Source: Dermacentor variabilis (lineage: Eukaryota > Arthropoda > Arachnida > Ixodida > Ixodidae). From it: DNA of 64,000 bases. Position 1 is the first letter of the stretch. The number at the start of each line of letters is the position of its first letter. Location of the stretch: contig NC_134576.1 of NCBI RefSeq assembly GCF_050947875.1, positions 53,382,255 through 53,446,254 of the forward strand, in the 5' to 3' direction. The notes under the pieces are model-generated. The model was not told where the DNA came from and made no database searches. It saw nothing but the letters and a program-made list of their open reading frames with translations. The translations under genes were made by a program, and so were the position numbers. Of this stretch, positions 11,989-22,812 are shown one piece after another.

Positions 11989-12903
11989 TCGACATGTGTG
12001 CACAGCACAAACGGCGTGGACTGAAGGAAGAACGAAACACAGGCGCTGACTTCAACTGACCTTTATTTGAGAAATCGCCAGAAGTACATGAGAAAAAGTA
12101 ATGAAAAACAACTTTTGCATTATGTCACACATGAACCCCTATTGCATCACAGCCAGATACTTTTTTTTTCTTTTGATGAGGGTAATGGATCTTGTCAGCC
12201 ACTACGATTTCACGTGTAAGCTGTTCTGGGTGTTTGGAGATTACGACGCAGTTTTCAAATTCAGGATCAGAAGTCTCTGCATTCACTGCAGTCTCTGCAC
12301 TGAAGGCAGAGATATTCTTTCAGAAGGGCAGAGACTGCCCTTGTGACCCTTAATTTGAAAAATGCGTCGTAATCTCCAAACAGCGAGAACAGCTTACCCA
12401 TGAAATCATGGAGACTGACAAGATACAGTGGCTGGGTGACCTTTTGCATGAGCATGCAATCTATTGCCCTCATCAAAAACAAAATCAAGTGTCTGGCTAT
12501 GATGCAATGGCGGTTCATATCATAAGAAGCCAACAAACACGGACACCAAGGACAACACAGGGAAATTACTTGTGCTTAATAAATGAAATAAAGTAACGAT
12601 AACTTAATCGGAATGCAACTGGAAGAAAAAACAACGTGCCGCAGGTGGGGAACGATCCCACAACCTTCGCATCCGATTGTTCCCCAACTGCGGCAAGTTT
12701 AATTTTATTTATTAAAACAAGTAATTTCCCCTATGTTGTCCTTGGCGTGAGTGTTTGTTAGCTTCTTATGCTACGAATAATAAAAATCGGGCCCCTCGAT
12801 CAACTCCCTTTCTTCTCGTTTAAATAAAGATCAGTTGGAAGTCAGCGCCTGTGTTGCCTTCTTCCTTCACTGTTCATCTTTTGCGCTGTGCACAAATGTC
12901 CAT
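11989..12903. mobile_element. Nested foldback repeat with tRNA-like core
   Basis: The outer inverted arms are about 11989-12075 and 12820-12903 (gtgcacagc...aacacaggcgctgactt on the left, mirrored on the right). Inside, 12100-12280 is inverted against 12345-12530 and can fold into a stem of about 180 bp (both contain gtttggagattacgacgca or its complement). A third nested pair, 12524-12590 against 12706-12775, flanks a tRNA-like palindrome at 12636-12696. No transposase frame is seen, so it is a non-autonomous palindromic element or several nested ones. Confidence 0.7.
12636..12696 (-). repeat. tRNA-like SINE core
   Basis: The minus strand reads GCGAAGGTTGTGGGATCGTT with a B-box-like GGTTNNNGGATCNNTCC arrangement. 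The segment is bounded by short inverted arms (12637-12653 and 12678-12694). It resembles the tRNA-related module repeated widely in tick genomes. No intact cloverleaf was found, so it is not called a tRNA gene. Confidence 0.45.
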
Positions 12904-13020
12904 ACCCATGCCATCCATGTGACGCAAGGAATTTACTGAACTAATTCAAATTTTCAAGCTAAAATACGGGGAAAATTGTAAACTACGACATGCAAGCAAA
13001 CTACACCCATGATTGCTCTC

Positions 13021-14680
13021 GGATTGTAGTTGGAGTGGCGCCTTCTCGCGAGTGACGTCACGACCAGGACGCCGATCGCTCCGGCGCGCTCAGCTGCCGC
13101 ACGCGCTTGTTCCCTTCGCGTATGCTTGGGTTATGTGTGGCTCCAGCCGTTTTTGTTTAAGGGTATGTCGGCGTCATTCAGCTGCCCAGCCTGAGCCACA
13201 GTTTCTTCTTCAAAAGTGCGTGAGTCGAGAACATTTGCGGCTTTTATATCGCAAACTATGTAGCTTTGAAGGGGTCGACTGGTTTTGCAATGCATATATG
13301 TGCCGTGTCTATCCGTAGGTTTTGCGTACAAAGAATGTCTCCAAATTCAACATTCCAAGTGTGCATGATACTTCGCTAGACAATTAACATTCCCTTAGGA
13401 CTTAGCTATGATAGACATAGCATTTTACATGGGAGAAAAATCTTGGTAATTCGTGTCAACATGTTATGCGTGTTGTCACTGCCCACCGAAGCTGTCATTA
13501 TGATTCTTATTAAGCTGGTGAGTTGTGCTAGTGAAATTCGGCTACTTTATTAAGCGTAAAAGAAAGAGTTTAGCGCTCATTTCACCGCTCTCTGAAATAG
13601 ACCTCCATAAAACGAATTGCTGATGGCTGCAAACACGACGGCGCGTCATGTAGAGTATTTACATAGGTAATTCAAAAATACCCTAGTAGCAGTCACCTGA
13701 AACAAAAGTTTCATCGTTAAAATCAAGAGCCAATCAATTGCAAGCGACAAACTGCTTCATGGTGGCCCTCAGTGCCCTTTATCGACTATTTGGCACACTC
13801 CTCACGCAACAGTGGCAGCCGAATGTCGTTATGGCGAGGCACGAATCAGTTAACTACAATATCGAATTGAAACCGTGAAATAGTTTTTACAGCACCATTT
13901 GCAATGCCTAAAGTATACTCGAGGTACTACAGCGCATTAGGCTGCCTAGAAAAGGAAAATTCAAGCACCTCCTGCCTCACCATCCAGCGTTCTCCAACTA
14001 TAGAAAAGTAGAACTATTCGCTTCGTCGGTACATAAAAGAGAACCTCGCAAACCTTGATAACGAAGACACCGCAAGCATTACATATTTCACTTGATTTTA
14101 TACCCTCCTTTGGGGAATTATATCTTCAATATGTCCAATACTACTAATTGACCCTTCGGCTTCTCTCTGGCTGCAGCCATACCGCCCAAACATTATACTT
14201 CAGAAAAAAAATTTGGGCCGAGCAACCTGTGTCAGTTCGCCAAATAGATTCGTCATGTATATTCCTCAAGCAAAAACCACTAGTAAGTTGCTCAAGTGAG
14301 TTGAACGTGTAGCACGGAAAAGGGTATTGGCACATTTCTTTTCATATTTTGCAAACAGCTGTAAGCCTCAATTAGCTTTACTTCAAATTGCTGCCGCTTA
14401 AAGCAAACACGTCAAGAACCGCCTAATTTTGAGATGCAGTTAAAGAGGCAAGTGGTGCAGGTAGAATCTGAACTAATCAAGTCCTCGTGAGACTGCCGTG
14501 CTGTTCTGTGAAGAAATAGAAAAATTCGACAATATACCATAAACTTCTATCCGCGTCGTGAGCAAACCTGTTTTAGCGGATTAAAATCAAGGTAATTGTT
14601 TTAGAAGTCATATATAGCCAGCGTTTCTGACATACTTGCTCCACCGCGGCAGGTATGGTATCATACCTGGCCTTTTATAT
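13021..14680. other. Intergenic, nothing recognised
   Basis: The first 300 bases are moderately GC-rich and probably continue the dispersed repeat ending near 13020. The rest is A/T-rich with short frames only. A small palindrome (caggtatggtatcatacctgg minus its last base) lies at 14650-14669, just before element B. Confidence 0.45.
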
Positions 14681-14974
14681 TGCCACGACAAACTTGGTGA
14701 CATTCAAGTTGCACGCCCTTTGCATTGGGCACTGTGCACGCCGTACAGTGGTGTTCAGCAACAACGGGCACCGATCTTCGTGGCACGGGCAGCCAGTTGG
14801 ACCCGGCTCGCATGCGCCACGCGCACGAGGTGTCACGCGAGGAGAAAGAGTTAGACGGTTCGAGCCCAGTTCGAGAACGCGACTGCCGCGGATTTCTTGA
14901 CGACCGCAGTGAATTTTAATTGTGGGCACAAGTTCGCCTTTATTAAATGTTGTGGTTTTACTGACATCGTTACA
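14681..14974 (+). repeat. 5' LTR of element B
   Basis: 294 bp with TG..CA ends (tgccacgac...gttaca). It carries an ATTAAA polyadenylation-like signal at 14942-14947. It pairs with 20030-20326. Confidence 0.92.
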
Positions 14975-14978
14975 TTTC

Positions 14979-14990
14979 TGGTGGAGGTGC
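14979..14990 (+). promoter_or_regulatory. Primer-binding site of element B
   Basis: TGGTGGAGGTGC starts 4 nt after the 5' LTR and is identical to the site in element D. The cognate tRNA is not identified. Confidence 0.7.
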
Positions 14991-14995
14991 GGGGT

Positions 14996-16408
14996 ATGAG
15001 TCGAAGCCCCACGAACGAAAGTCAGCGTAGCCCCGACAACCCGCGAGTCCATCCCGTGGAACTCACACCTATACACCAGTGGACCAGCCGCCGTCTTCGA
15101 GGTGACTCGCCCGAATTCGGCCCTATTCTCTTCATGCCAAGAGAAACTCCCACAACGGACGCCGCCACAATGACTACCCAGATAACACCGGCACAGCTAT
15201 TCGTAAGCCAACCTCGCAAGCCGCCAACATTCCATGGTGACTCGTTCGAAGACGTGGAAGATTGGTTGGAACTGTTCGAGAGAGTGGCGAGCTTTAATGA
15301 ATGGAATGGGAGACAGAAGCTCCGTAACGTATATTTCGCTTTGGAAGACTTCGCAAAAACGTCGTATGAAAACCACGAACCCTCTTTGTCCTCTTGGGAG
15401 GAATTTCGACGATAATTGCTAGCAACGTACGCCAGCACGGATCGTAAAGAAAAGGCGGAAATCGCACTTCAAGCCAGGAACCAGCTCACAAACCAGAACG
15501 TGGCGATGTACATCGAGGACATGTCCCGCCTGTTCAAGCGTGCTGATCCCACCATGAGTGAAGATAAGAAGCTGCGCCATCTCATGCGTGGAGTAAAGCA
15601 GGAACTCTTCGCAGTTCTCGTGCGCAACCCACCGCGCTCGGTCGCCGAGTTCAGATGTGAAGCAACGACCATCGAAAAGACGCTGGAACAGCGGGCCCGG
15701 CAATACAACCGTGAGGCAAGCTGCGCACAAGTCCATGACTTCCCTGGAGGCCTGCCAAACGACCTGGAAGCCCTGCGGGAGCTTGTCCGGTCAGTGATCA
15801 GGGAAGAGCTCAACAAGTTGCAGATACATCAGGCTCCAACTGCGCTATCTATCGTCGACGTTGTCCGGGACGAACTCAGGAACGTCATACGGGATCCAGA
15901 GCGTGAGCCACAGCCGACGCGGCGCACCCCAACGTACGCCCACGTACTCAGGCAACCCGCAGTACACAGTAGTGGAGCAGTTGCGACGACCGTTCCCTAC
16001 CCGCCTACAGTACGCAGTGCACCTCGTCTACTGGAACCACCGGCTGCCTATCAGCCTTTAGCCCGTAGTGCACCTCGTTTTGTGGAACAAAGGCCCCGGA
16101 AAAGTGACGTCTGGCGTGACCACGAGCACAGGCCTCTGTGTTTCCACTGCGGAGAAGCGGGTCACCTGTATAGGTTCTGCCCGTATCGTCAAGTTGGGTT
16201 AAGGGGTTTTCCCTTAAGCGCACCATGCCCCCGAAACGGTGAACGGCCGGCGGAGATCGAAGAATATTTTTCGACGCGCAAAAGCTCCGTTACTCCTCAC
16301 CAACGTCGACCACCATCACCGTCACCCATGCGCTACCGATCGCCTAGCCCACGCGCGTCTCCAAGATCGCCTAGGCTTCGTTCACCAAGCCCACACCCGG
16401 AAAACTGA
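14996..16408 (+). pseudogene. Element B gag (one in-frame stop)
   Basis: The frame starts at ATG 14996 (MSRSPTNESQRS) and, apart from TAA at 15413-15415, is open to TGA at 16406-16408, giving about 470 codons. The capsid-like region includes PPTFHGDSFEDVEDWLELFE, closely matched in element D. A CX2CX4HX4C zinc knuckle (CFHCGEAGHLYRFC) is intact at 16139-16180, followed by an Arg/Ser/Pro-rich tail ending PHPEN. The start is chosen because it is the first ATG after the PBS and aligns with the start in D. Gag forms the particle and binds RNA. The single stop makes this copy non-functional unless read through. Confidence 0.9.
16399..16408 (+). promoter_or_regulatory. Candidate -1 frameshift site at gag end (element B)
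   Basis: GGAAAACTGA: gag reads GAA-AAC-TGA, while the -1 frame reads GGA-AAA-CTG (GKLKQATCGG) and is open through protease. The frame geometry is as in A, C and D. Actual slippage is inferred, not shown. Confidence 0.5.
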
Positions 16409-19400
16409 AGCAAGCGACCTGTGGAGGTGAGGCCGCTGATAACCGGAGTTACGAAGATCCTCCAACGCGATTCCAGTGCGGTGACGAGATAATTTCAGTC
16501 TACAGGTGCAGGAACGAAACGATTACATCAGATTTGCGGTTGATAATAGACGGATGCAAGCTGAATGCCTTAGTCGACGCCGGCGCTGATTATTCGGCAG
16601 TAAGCTTCAAGATGGCGAAGCACCTTTAAAAAGTTGTGACGAAGTGGACTGGTGCGCAGATACGCACGGCAGGCAGTCATCTTATTACGACCCTTGGCCG
16701 GTGCACCGCAAGCCTTACGATAAAAGGCTTCACTTACGTTTCTGACTTTATTGTACTGCCAGAATGTTCACGGGAAGTTATATTGGGAATGGATTTTCTA
16801 CAAGCTAACGGCGCCATAATTGACATACGTAGGTCCAGTGTGTCTTTCTCGACAAAACAAGCTATACCTGTGGAAGAATCGGAGGGGCGACGTCTCGCTG
16901 CACTGCGCGTCGTTAATGATGACTTAACTGTACTGCCGCGCTGCAGTATAATGGTTCTTGTGGAGAATGAAAGATTTTCCGACCGCGAAGGCATAGCGGA
17001 TGGAAACATAGAGCTCCTTTTCAACAAAGGTATTTACGTGGCTCGGGGCCTTGTTCAGTTAAGCGATGGCCGTGCAAATGTCGCACTTACAAATTTCGGT
17101 AATGAATTCCAATACATTGCACAAGGAACAGCTATTGCCTATTTTCACGAGTTCTGTGAAGCGACCGAATTATGCTGCCTAACTACGTCAACTGCCCTGC
17201 CAGGAACCTGCAGTGTCGACAGATCAATTACCGTCAACCCGAGACTCCCGGAAGCCCAAAAGAAGCAGATATATGCCCTGATAAAGGATTTTTCTGACTG
17301 CTTCTCCACGTCCTCGAAGGTACGGCGCACGTCTGTTGCGAAGCACTGAATCATAACAGAGGACGCCGCAAGACCGGTATGCCAGCACCCGTATCCAGTT
17401 TCACCAAAAGAAAGGGAGATTATCAAGAAGCAAGTAGAGTAAATGCTTTCAGATGACGTTATTCAGCCTTCCAGCAGTCCATGGGCGTCTCCGGTAGTGC
17501 TCGTTAAGAAAAAAGATAACACAATTCGATTCTGCGTCGACTACCGTAAACTGAACAGCGTAACCAAGCGGGATGTGTACCCCCTTCCGCGTATCGACAA
17601 TACGTTAGATCGGCTCCGATGTGCAAAGTTTTTCTCCTGCCTGGACTTCAAGAGTGGATATTGGCAAATAGAGGTGGATGAACGGGACCGTGAAAAGACA
17701 GCATTCGTAACCCCTGATAGCCTCTACGAATTTAAAGCACTTCCATTCGGCCTCTGTTCCGCGCCCGCAACGTTCCAGCGAATGATGGACTCTGCGCTTG
17801 CAGGATTGAAATGGGAGTCATGCATAGTGTATTTGGATGATGTGGTCGTATTTTCCACCACATTTTACCAACATCTAGAGCGCCTGCGACTAGTATTAGA
17901 AGCTATTCACGCAGCAGACTTGACAATTAAGCCGGAAAAATGTCAATTCGGCTTCGATGAACTTCGGTTTCTCGGACACGTCATCAATGCTGAAGGCGCT
18001 CGGCCAGATCCCGAAAAGACAGCAGCTGTTGCGAGGTTCCCGACACCCACAGACAAAAAGTCACTACGACGTTTCTTGGGTTTATGCGCATACTACAGAA
18101 GATTTGTGGAAAACATTTCAAACATTGCTGAGCCCCTTACGATACTGAAAAGAGAAGATCAACCTTTCATGTGGAAAAGCGAACAACAAGACGCCTTTGA
18201 CGAGTTAAGGAAACGCCTGCAAGCTTCTCCAATCCTTGCCCATTTTGATGAGACAGTCGACACTGAAATTCATAACGATGCGAGTAACGTCGACCTCGGT
18301 GCCATACTAGTGCAGTGGAATAACGGCCAGGAGAAAGTAATTGCTCATTCCAGCCGTAAGCTCTCGAAAGCGGAGGCAAACTACTCCCCAACCGAGAAAG
18401 AGTGCCTTGCAGTCATTTGGGCAATGTGTAAATTTCGGCTCTACCTTTATGGTAGACCATTCAGAGCAGTCAGTGATCACCATTCGCTTTGCTGACTGGC
18501 GAATCTCAAGGATCCATCCGGAGGACTAGCAAGATGGCGCCTTAGGCTTCAAGAGTATGACATTACTGTCGTATACCGATCCGGGAGGAAACACAGCGAT
18601 GCGGACTGCTTGTCACGCGCACCCGTCGAGACAACTGTGTCAGAAGAAGAGGATTTCCCGTTCCTTGGCATTGTTGACGCGTCGCAAATTGCTCAACAAC
18701 AACAACGAGATGACCCGGAATTGCTTCCACTTATACAGTGTCTGGAGGGAGTCGACGTTCAACTCTCGCGTGTTTTCTCTAGAGGGCTATCCTCCTTCTG
18801 TCTGCGAGGAAGTGTCCTCTACAAGAGAAACTTCAAGAACAGCGAGACAAAGTTTTTACTTGTCGTACCCACATCTATGCGAGAAGAAATTTTGCATGCA
18901 TTTCACGATGAGCCGACGTCTGGACACATGGGCGTGAGCCGTACAGTCGCCAGGATTCGTCTGAAATACTACTGGCCCAAGATATTGGCATCAGTGCAGC
19001 ACTATGTCAAGACTTGTCGCGAGTGTCAAAGGCGCAAGACTCCATCCGTAAAACCGGCCGGCCTCCTTCAGCCAATAGAGCCACCAAAAGCCCCATTCCA
19101 ACAAGTCGGTATGGACCTCCTTGGAGCCTTCCCAACATCATCTTAAGGCAAAAAGTGGATAGTTGTGGCCACGGACTATTTAACCCGTTACGCGGAAACT
19201 GATTCCCTGTACAATGCAACGGCTGTCAAAGTTGCAAAATTCTTTGTCCACAATATCGTGCTCAGGCATGGCGCTCCCACAGTTGTTATTACCGATCGTG
19301 GAACGGCCTTTACTGCGGACCTAATGAAGTCCTTGTTGCAAATGACACATACTGATCATAGGAAAACTACGGCGTACCACCCTCAGAAAACGGTCTAACT

Positions 19401-19952
19401 GAACGCCTCAACAGAACACTGACCGACATGCTTTCGATGTATGTCGACGTTGAACATAGGCTGTGGGACGAAATTTTGCCGTACATCACCTTCGCATATA
19501 ATACGGCCGTTCAGGAAACAACACGAGTCACCCCGTCTGAACTTGTATTCGGCCGAGCAGTAACCACAACTTTGGATGATATGTTGCCGTTCGATGAAGA
19601 AAACGATAACACATCTGACCTAGATGATTTCTTGCAACGAGCCGAGGAGGCACGACAGATGGCAAGGTACTGAATACGCCGCCAACAACGCATCGACTCC
19701 AGCCGGTACAACCAGCGCCGTAGTGAAGCTCATTACCAGCCCGGTGACAAGGTGTGGGTATGGACCTCAGTGCGACGCCGTGGACTGTCTGAAAAGCTTC
19801 TGTGCCGATACTTCGGCCCTTACGTAATACTTCGCCGCATAAGCGACGTCACTTACGAAGTGAAATCCGCTGGACACGAGAGCCCAAGACGGCGCAACTC
19901 CACGGAAGTTGTGCATGTTGTCCGCATGAAACCCTACCAGGAGAGGTCATGA
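16399..19952 (+). pseudogene. Element B pol: protease-RT-RNase H-integrase
   Basis: In the -1 frame relative to gag. The protease active site at 16576-16584 reads DAG (ALVDAGADYS) instead of DTG. RT retains a normal YLDD at 17830-17841 and the [19 protein letters not shown] block. RNase H follows ([16 protein letters not shown]), then integrase with a zinc-finger half CRECQRRK, the acidic residue in ATDYLTRY, and TDRGTAF. The C-terminal domain ends VHVVRMKPYQERS. In-frame stops lie at 16627, 17347, 17440, 18493 and 19144. A one-base loss near 19384-19400 shifts the frame at the DDE glutamate region, and a further stop occurs near 19671. Several stops look like single-base changes. Confidence 0.9.
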
Positions 19953-19997
19953 ACAAAAAAAAAGTGAGAGCCCACAGGAACCCCTGCTTCCTCTCAC

Positions 19998-20012
19998 GCA
20001 TCGGGCCGATGC
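19998..20012 (+). promoter_or_regulatory. 6-3-6 hairpin upstream of polypurine tract (element B)
   Basis: GCATCGGGCCGATGC is a perfect 6-nt stem around GGC, 17 nt before the 3' LTR. Counterparts stand at the same place in A, C and D. Confidence 0.65.
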
Positions 20013-20016
20013 GGTA

Positions 20017-20027
20017 AGGAGGGGGAT
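20017..20027 (+). promoter_or_regulatory. Polypurine tract of element B
   Basis: AAGGAGGGGGA lies two bases before the 3' LTR, the expected plus-strand priming site. Confidence 0.8.
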
Positions 20028-20029
20028 AA

Positions 20030-20326
20030 TGCCACGACAAACTTGGTGACATTCAAGTTGCGCGCCCTTTGCATTGGGCACTGTGCACGCCGTACAGTGG
20101 TGTTGTTCAGCAACAACGGGCAGCGATCTCCGTGGCACGGGTAGCCAGTTGGACCCGGCTCGCATGCGCCACGCGCACGAGGTGTCACGCGAGGAGAAAG
20201 AGGAAGACGGTTCGAGCCCAGTTCGAGAACGCGACTGCCGCGGATTTCTTGACGACCGCAGTGACTTTTACTTGTGGGCACAAGTTCGCCTTTATTAAAT
20301 ATTGTGGTTTTACTAACATCGTTACA
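20030..20326 (+). repeat. 3' LTR of element B
   Basis: 297 bp, colinear with 14681-14974. It has a 3-bp insertion (gtt) near 20103 and about ten substitutions. ATTAAA lies at 20294-20299. Confidence 0.92.
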
Positions 20327-20330
20327 ATGT

Positions 20331-20992
20331 GCTATGTTCTTGTAGTTGTCGATCCGCGCATAAAAACCCGCAATGAGCTGTTCGGCGCTCCGTCTGGCAC
20401 TGTAGCATTGCCTTTGAGAACTGTGTTGTCTAAAATAAGCTTTTTGAATAAATTATCACGAACGCAGACGTGTTAAAACCTATTTCAGGCGACCGCCATA
20501 AGTATACAAGCACAGGGAACGAGGGCGAACAAACGAGAACACCGCAGAAGGCGCAGGCCACCGCCCGAACTACAGCAGACGACACGCGCGAGTCCGTGCA
20601 CTGTCGTCACACGAGCGGCGCTCGCAGCGCCCCTGTAGCTATATCTCGGGGCTAACATCGGGGGCCACGGAGTGGCGCGCCGGGTTACTTAAAATTAAGA
20701 TCCCTTGTAATTTGAAAGTAGCGACACTCTTTGAATTCTGCCGCCGCCGCGCGACCTTCTCGCCTCCTCCTCGCCCCTTGCGCGTTCCCTCGCGGCAACC
20801 AGTTTTGCCCCCGGTTTTCTGCACGACGATTGGTCTCCCTGCCATTGCCATTGGAAACGCGCGGATCTTGAGTTTTGCTTGTGTTTTTCTTTTTCGTTCG
20901 CGCCATTTTCCTCCTGAGCACGGCTGGTTCGGCGCTTTAGCTCGGCGTTGCGAACGTTGTACGCTGTGTTTGCTGCTGTGTATGCTAGTGCT
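20331..20992. other. Intergenic; GC-rich stretch ahead of THAP fragment
   Basis: No gene in 20331-20640. From about 20640 the sequence is GC-rich and shares short blocks (tatctcgggg, gtagcgacactc) with repeats near 23170, 25050 and 61850. It could include promoter sequence for the THAP fragment, but a repeat origin is equally likely. Confidence 0.35.
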
Positions 20993-21157
20993 ATGCCGGG
21001 CTGTTGCGCATATAACTGCAGCAAGAAGCCCGAAGATGGTTATGCCGTTTTTATGATACCACAAGGAAAGCGTAACGGCTTGAGCAGGAAGCAGTGGCTG
21101 CATGACATTGGCCGAAAGAATCAGCGTTTTTTATGCGGTTGGCCTCAGTATGCTTAA
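20993..21157 (+). pseudogene. THAP zinc-finger N-terminal fragment
   Basis: An ATG at 20993 opens a 54-codon frame beginning MPGCCAYNCSKKPEDGYAVF, followed by a basic segment with LSRKQWLHDIGRKN. This fits the N-terminal half of the C2CH THAP DNA-binding domain: a start Met-Pro, the CX4C pair and the invariant Trp. The second half, with the Cys-X2-His pair, is absent, and the frame runs into a stop after GWPQYA. It may be a first exon whose partner lies elsewhere, or a relic of a P-element-like transposase or host THAP gene. The repeat element at 21330 follows closely. The domain assignment is fairly firm; status as a live exon is unknown. Confidence 0.55.
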
Positions 21158-21480
21158 TATTCCGCGGCGGCTCCATCACCTCGCCCGTCGCTAACTGTTG
21201 TCATTCAGTCCGAAGTGCAGCATTATAGAATCTGCTTTGCGCCCTGAAAAAATTTGTGGCAAGTGTACCCGTGGTATTGCAGGTGATGAGCGTTAGCTAG
21301 TCAACATTGAGTTTTCTTTAAGCTTTAGGGCGAAAGCCTTTAGATCTGTTTCAAGGTCGCGTTGTAAGCTGGAAGTATCACGTGACCCAAGGAAGGCCAG
21401 AGGTGACCCAAAACATGTCCACCCCTGTATAAGAGAATGATTACCCAAGTTAATTAATGAATCATTAGTGATTGACATAA

Positions 21481-22105
21481 GGTGGATTAGGGAGGATTAA
21501 GGTTGATTAGATTGTATTAGAGAAAATTGAGGTGCATTAGAGTGCATTAAGAAGGATAAAGATGCATCATAAAGATTAAGGAGGGTTGTCAGACGATTAA
21601 GGCGGATTATGGTGGATTAAGGTGAAAGGTTGATGAAAGGGTATTAACACCGATTAGGGTGCATGAACAACGATTAGGAAGGATTAAGATGGATAAATGA
21701 AGATTAAGGTCGATTAATGTGGATTAGGGTTGATAAAAGGGATTCCGACAGACTGGGATGGAATAGGGTAGATTAAGGTGGATTAGGGACCATGGAGCTG
21801 GATTAAGATTGCTAGAGGTGACTGCGGTGTATTAAAGTAGATTGGGACTACTAAGCAGGATTAAGTTGGATTAAGGTGCATGAATAGGGATTAAGGTGGA
21901 TGAAGGAGGATTAACGTGGATTATGCTGGATTAGGGTTGATAAAGGATGATTAAGACCGTATAGGGTAGGCTAAGGTGCATTAGGAGCGATGTAGGTTGA
22001 TCTGGTCGCATTAAGGTGGATTGGGAGTATTAAGCTTGATTAAGTTGGATGAAGGAGCATTAAGGTGGACTAAGCTGAATTAGGGTTCGTTGAGTATTAA
22101 GACCG
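21481..22105 (+). repeat. Decamer array, forward orientation
   Basis: About 60 diverged copies of a 10-bp unit resembling GGTGGATTAA or GGTGGATTAG run with occasional one- or two-base slips. The period equals about one turn of the helix, so the ATTA steps recur on one face. Confidence 0.85.
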
Positions 22106-22660
22106 ATTAGTCTACCATAATCCTACTAATGCACATTAATCCACCGAATCCACATTCATCGACCTTAATCCTCCTTCATTCCCATTAATCCACCATAATC
22201 CGCGAAAGTCCTCCTTAATGCACCCTTATTCACCTACATCGACCTTAATCTGCTCTAACCCTCCTTAATGCACTTCAATCCTCCTTAATCAACCCTAATT
22301 CTTCCTCATTCACTTTAAACCACCCTAATCTACTATACTCGTCCTTAATTCACCTTAATCCACCCGAATCCACATTTACCTACATTAGTTTACCCTAATC
22401 TTCCTTAATCCGCACTAATCCTCCTTAATGCACCTTAATCCTTTTTATTCCACCCTTATACTTCTTCATGCACTTGAATCCACCCTAATCTACTATATTC
22501 GTCCTTAATTTCACCTCAACGCACCTTCAATCCACCCTAATCTACTATATTCGTCCTTAATTTCACCTCAACGAACCTTCATCCACATTCATTCACCCTA
22601 ATGCACCTTCATCGACTTTAATCCACCTTAATCCTCCTTAGTGCATCCGAATTCGTCTTA
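22106..22660 (-). repeat. Decamer array, reverse orientation
   Basis: About 55 copies of the same 10-bp unit on the opposite strand (plus strand TTAATCCACC). Orientation flips near 22095-22110 without a unique spacer longer than about 20 bp. Confidence 0.85.
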
Positions 22661-22812
22661 ATCCAATCATTAATCAATGATTACTTTGCTAATCATCAAT
22701 TATCTCTTATACGCGGCTGCACATGCTTTGTTTCGCTTCCCGCCTTCCTCCGGTCACGTGATATTTTGTTTAGCTCACAATGGGACCTTGAAACAGCGGT
22801 CTAAGGCTTTCG

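Larger units (their letters stand above)
11838..13020 (+). repeat. Dispersed repeat copy 1, split by a foldback insertion
   Basis: The left part 11838-11988 (agcgatagcgttaaggag...) and the right part 12904-13020 (gtgacgcaaggaatttactg...) are colinear with one uninterrupted segment at 40004-40183. The foldback element 11989-12903 is therefore an insertion into an older dispersed repeat. The right part continues with catgattgctctcggattgtag, related to sequence at about 61720-61745. No protein is encoded in the aligned parts. Confidence 0.6.
14681..20326 (+). mobile_element. Ty3/gypsy LTR retrotransposon B
   Basis: A full-length element: 5' LTR 14681-14974, PBS 14979-14990, gag 14996-16408, pol about 16399-19952, a 15-nt hairpin 19998-20012, polypurine tract 20017-20027, 3' LTR 20030-20326. 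By eye the LTRs differ at roughly ten sites plus a 3-bp indel, so insertion was not ancient. Flanks are ATAT on the left and ATGT on the right. Coding is disabled by one stop in gag, five stops in pol and at least one frameshift. Only about 45 bp separate the pol stop from the hairpin, leaving no room for env. Confidence 0.93.
21330..22812. mobile_element. Foldback element with inverted decamer arrays
   Basis: The ends 21330-21480 and about 22661-22812 are inverted copies: both contain gcgaaagcct, a tttcaaggtc block, atcacgtgacc, and a segment with tataagaga. Inside, 21481 to about 22105 is an array of a 10-bp unit (consensus GGTGGATTAA), and about 22106-22660 is the same array reversed (TTAATCCACC). 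The whole 1.48 kb is a giant imperfect palindrome. The architecture (terminal inverted repeats built from tandem repeats) matches foldback-type transposons. No transposase is present. Confidence 0.8.

Noticed and set aside
12636..12696. Functional tRNA gene
   Set aside because: Only a B-box-like half and short inverted arms are present. No cloverleaf or anticodon arm could be drawn.
19953..20029. Possible env gene in the Ty3 elements (endogenous retrovirus)
   Set aside because: Only about 45 to 90 bases separate pol from the hairpin and polypurine tract in B and D, so there is no room for an envelope frame. They are ordinary Ty3-type retrotransposons.
20712..21056. 114-codon plus-strand frame over the GC-rich stretch
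   Set aside because: It overlaps the THAP frame out of register and consists of Arg/Pro/Cys-rich sequence expected from GC-rich DNA.
21481..22660. Regular short repeats considered as a CRISPR array
   Set aside because: The unit is 10 bp with no spacers, the orientation reverses midway, and the context is eukaryotic. It is a tandem-repeat foldback element.
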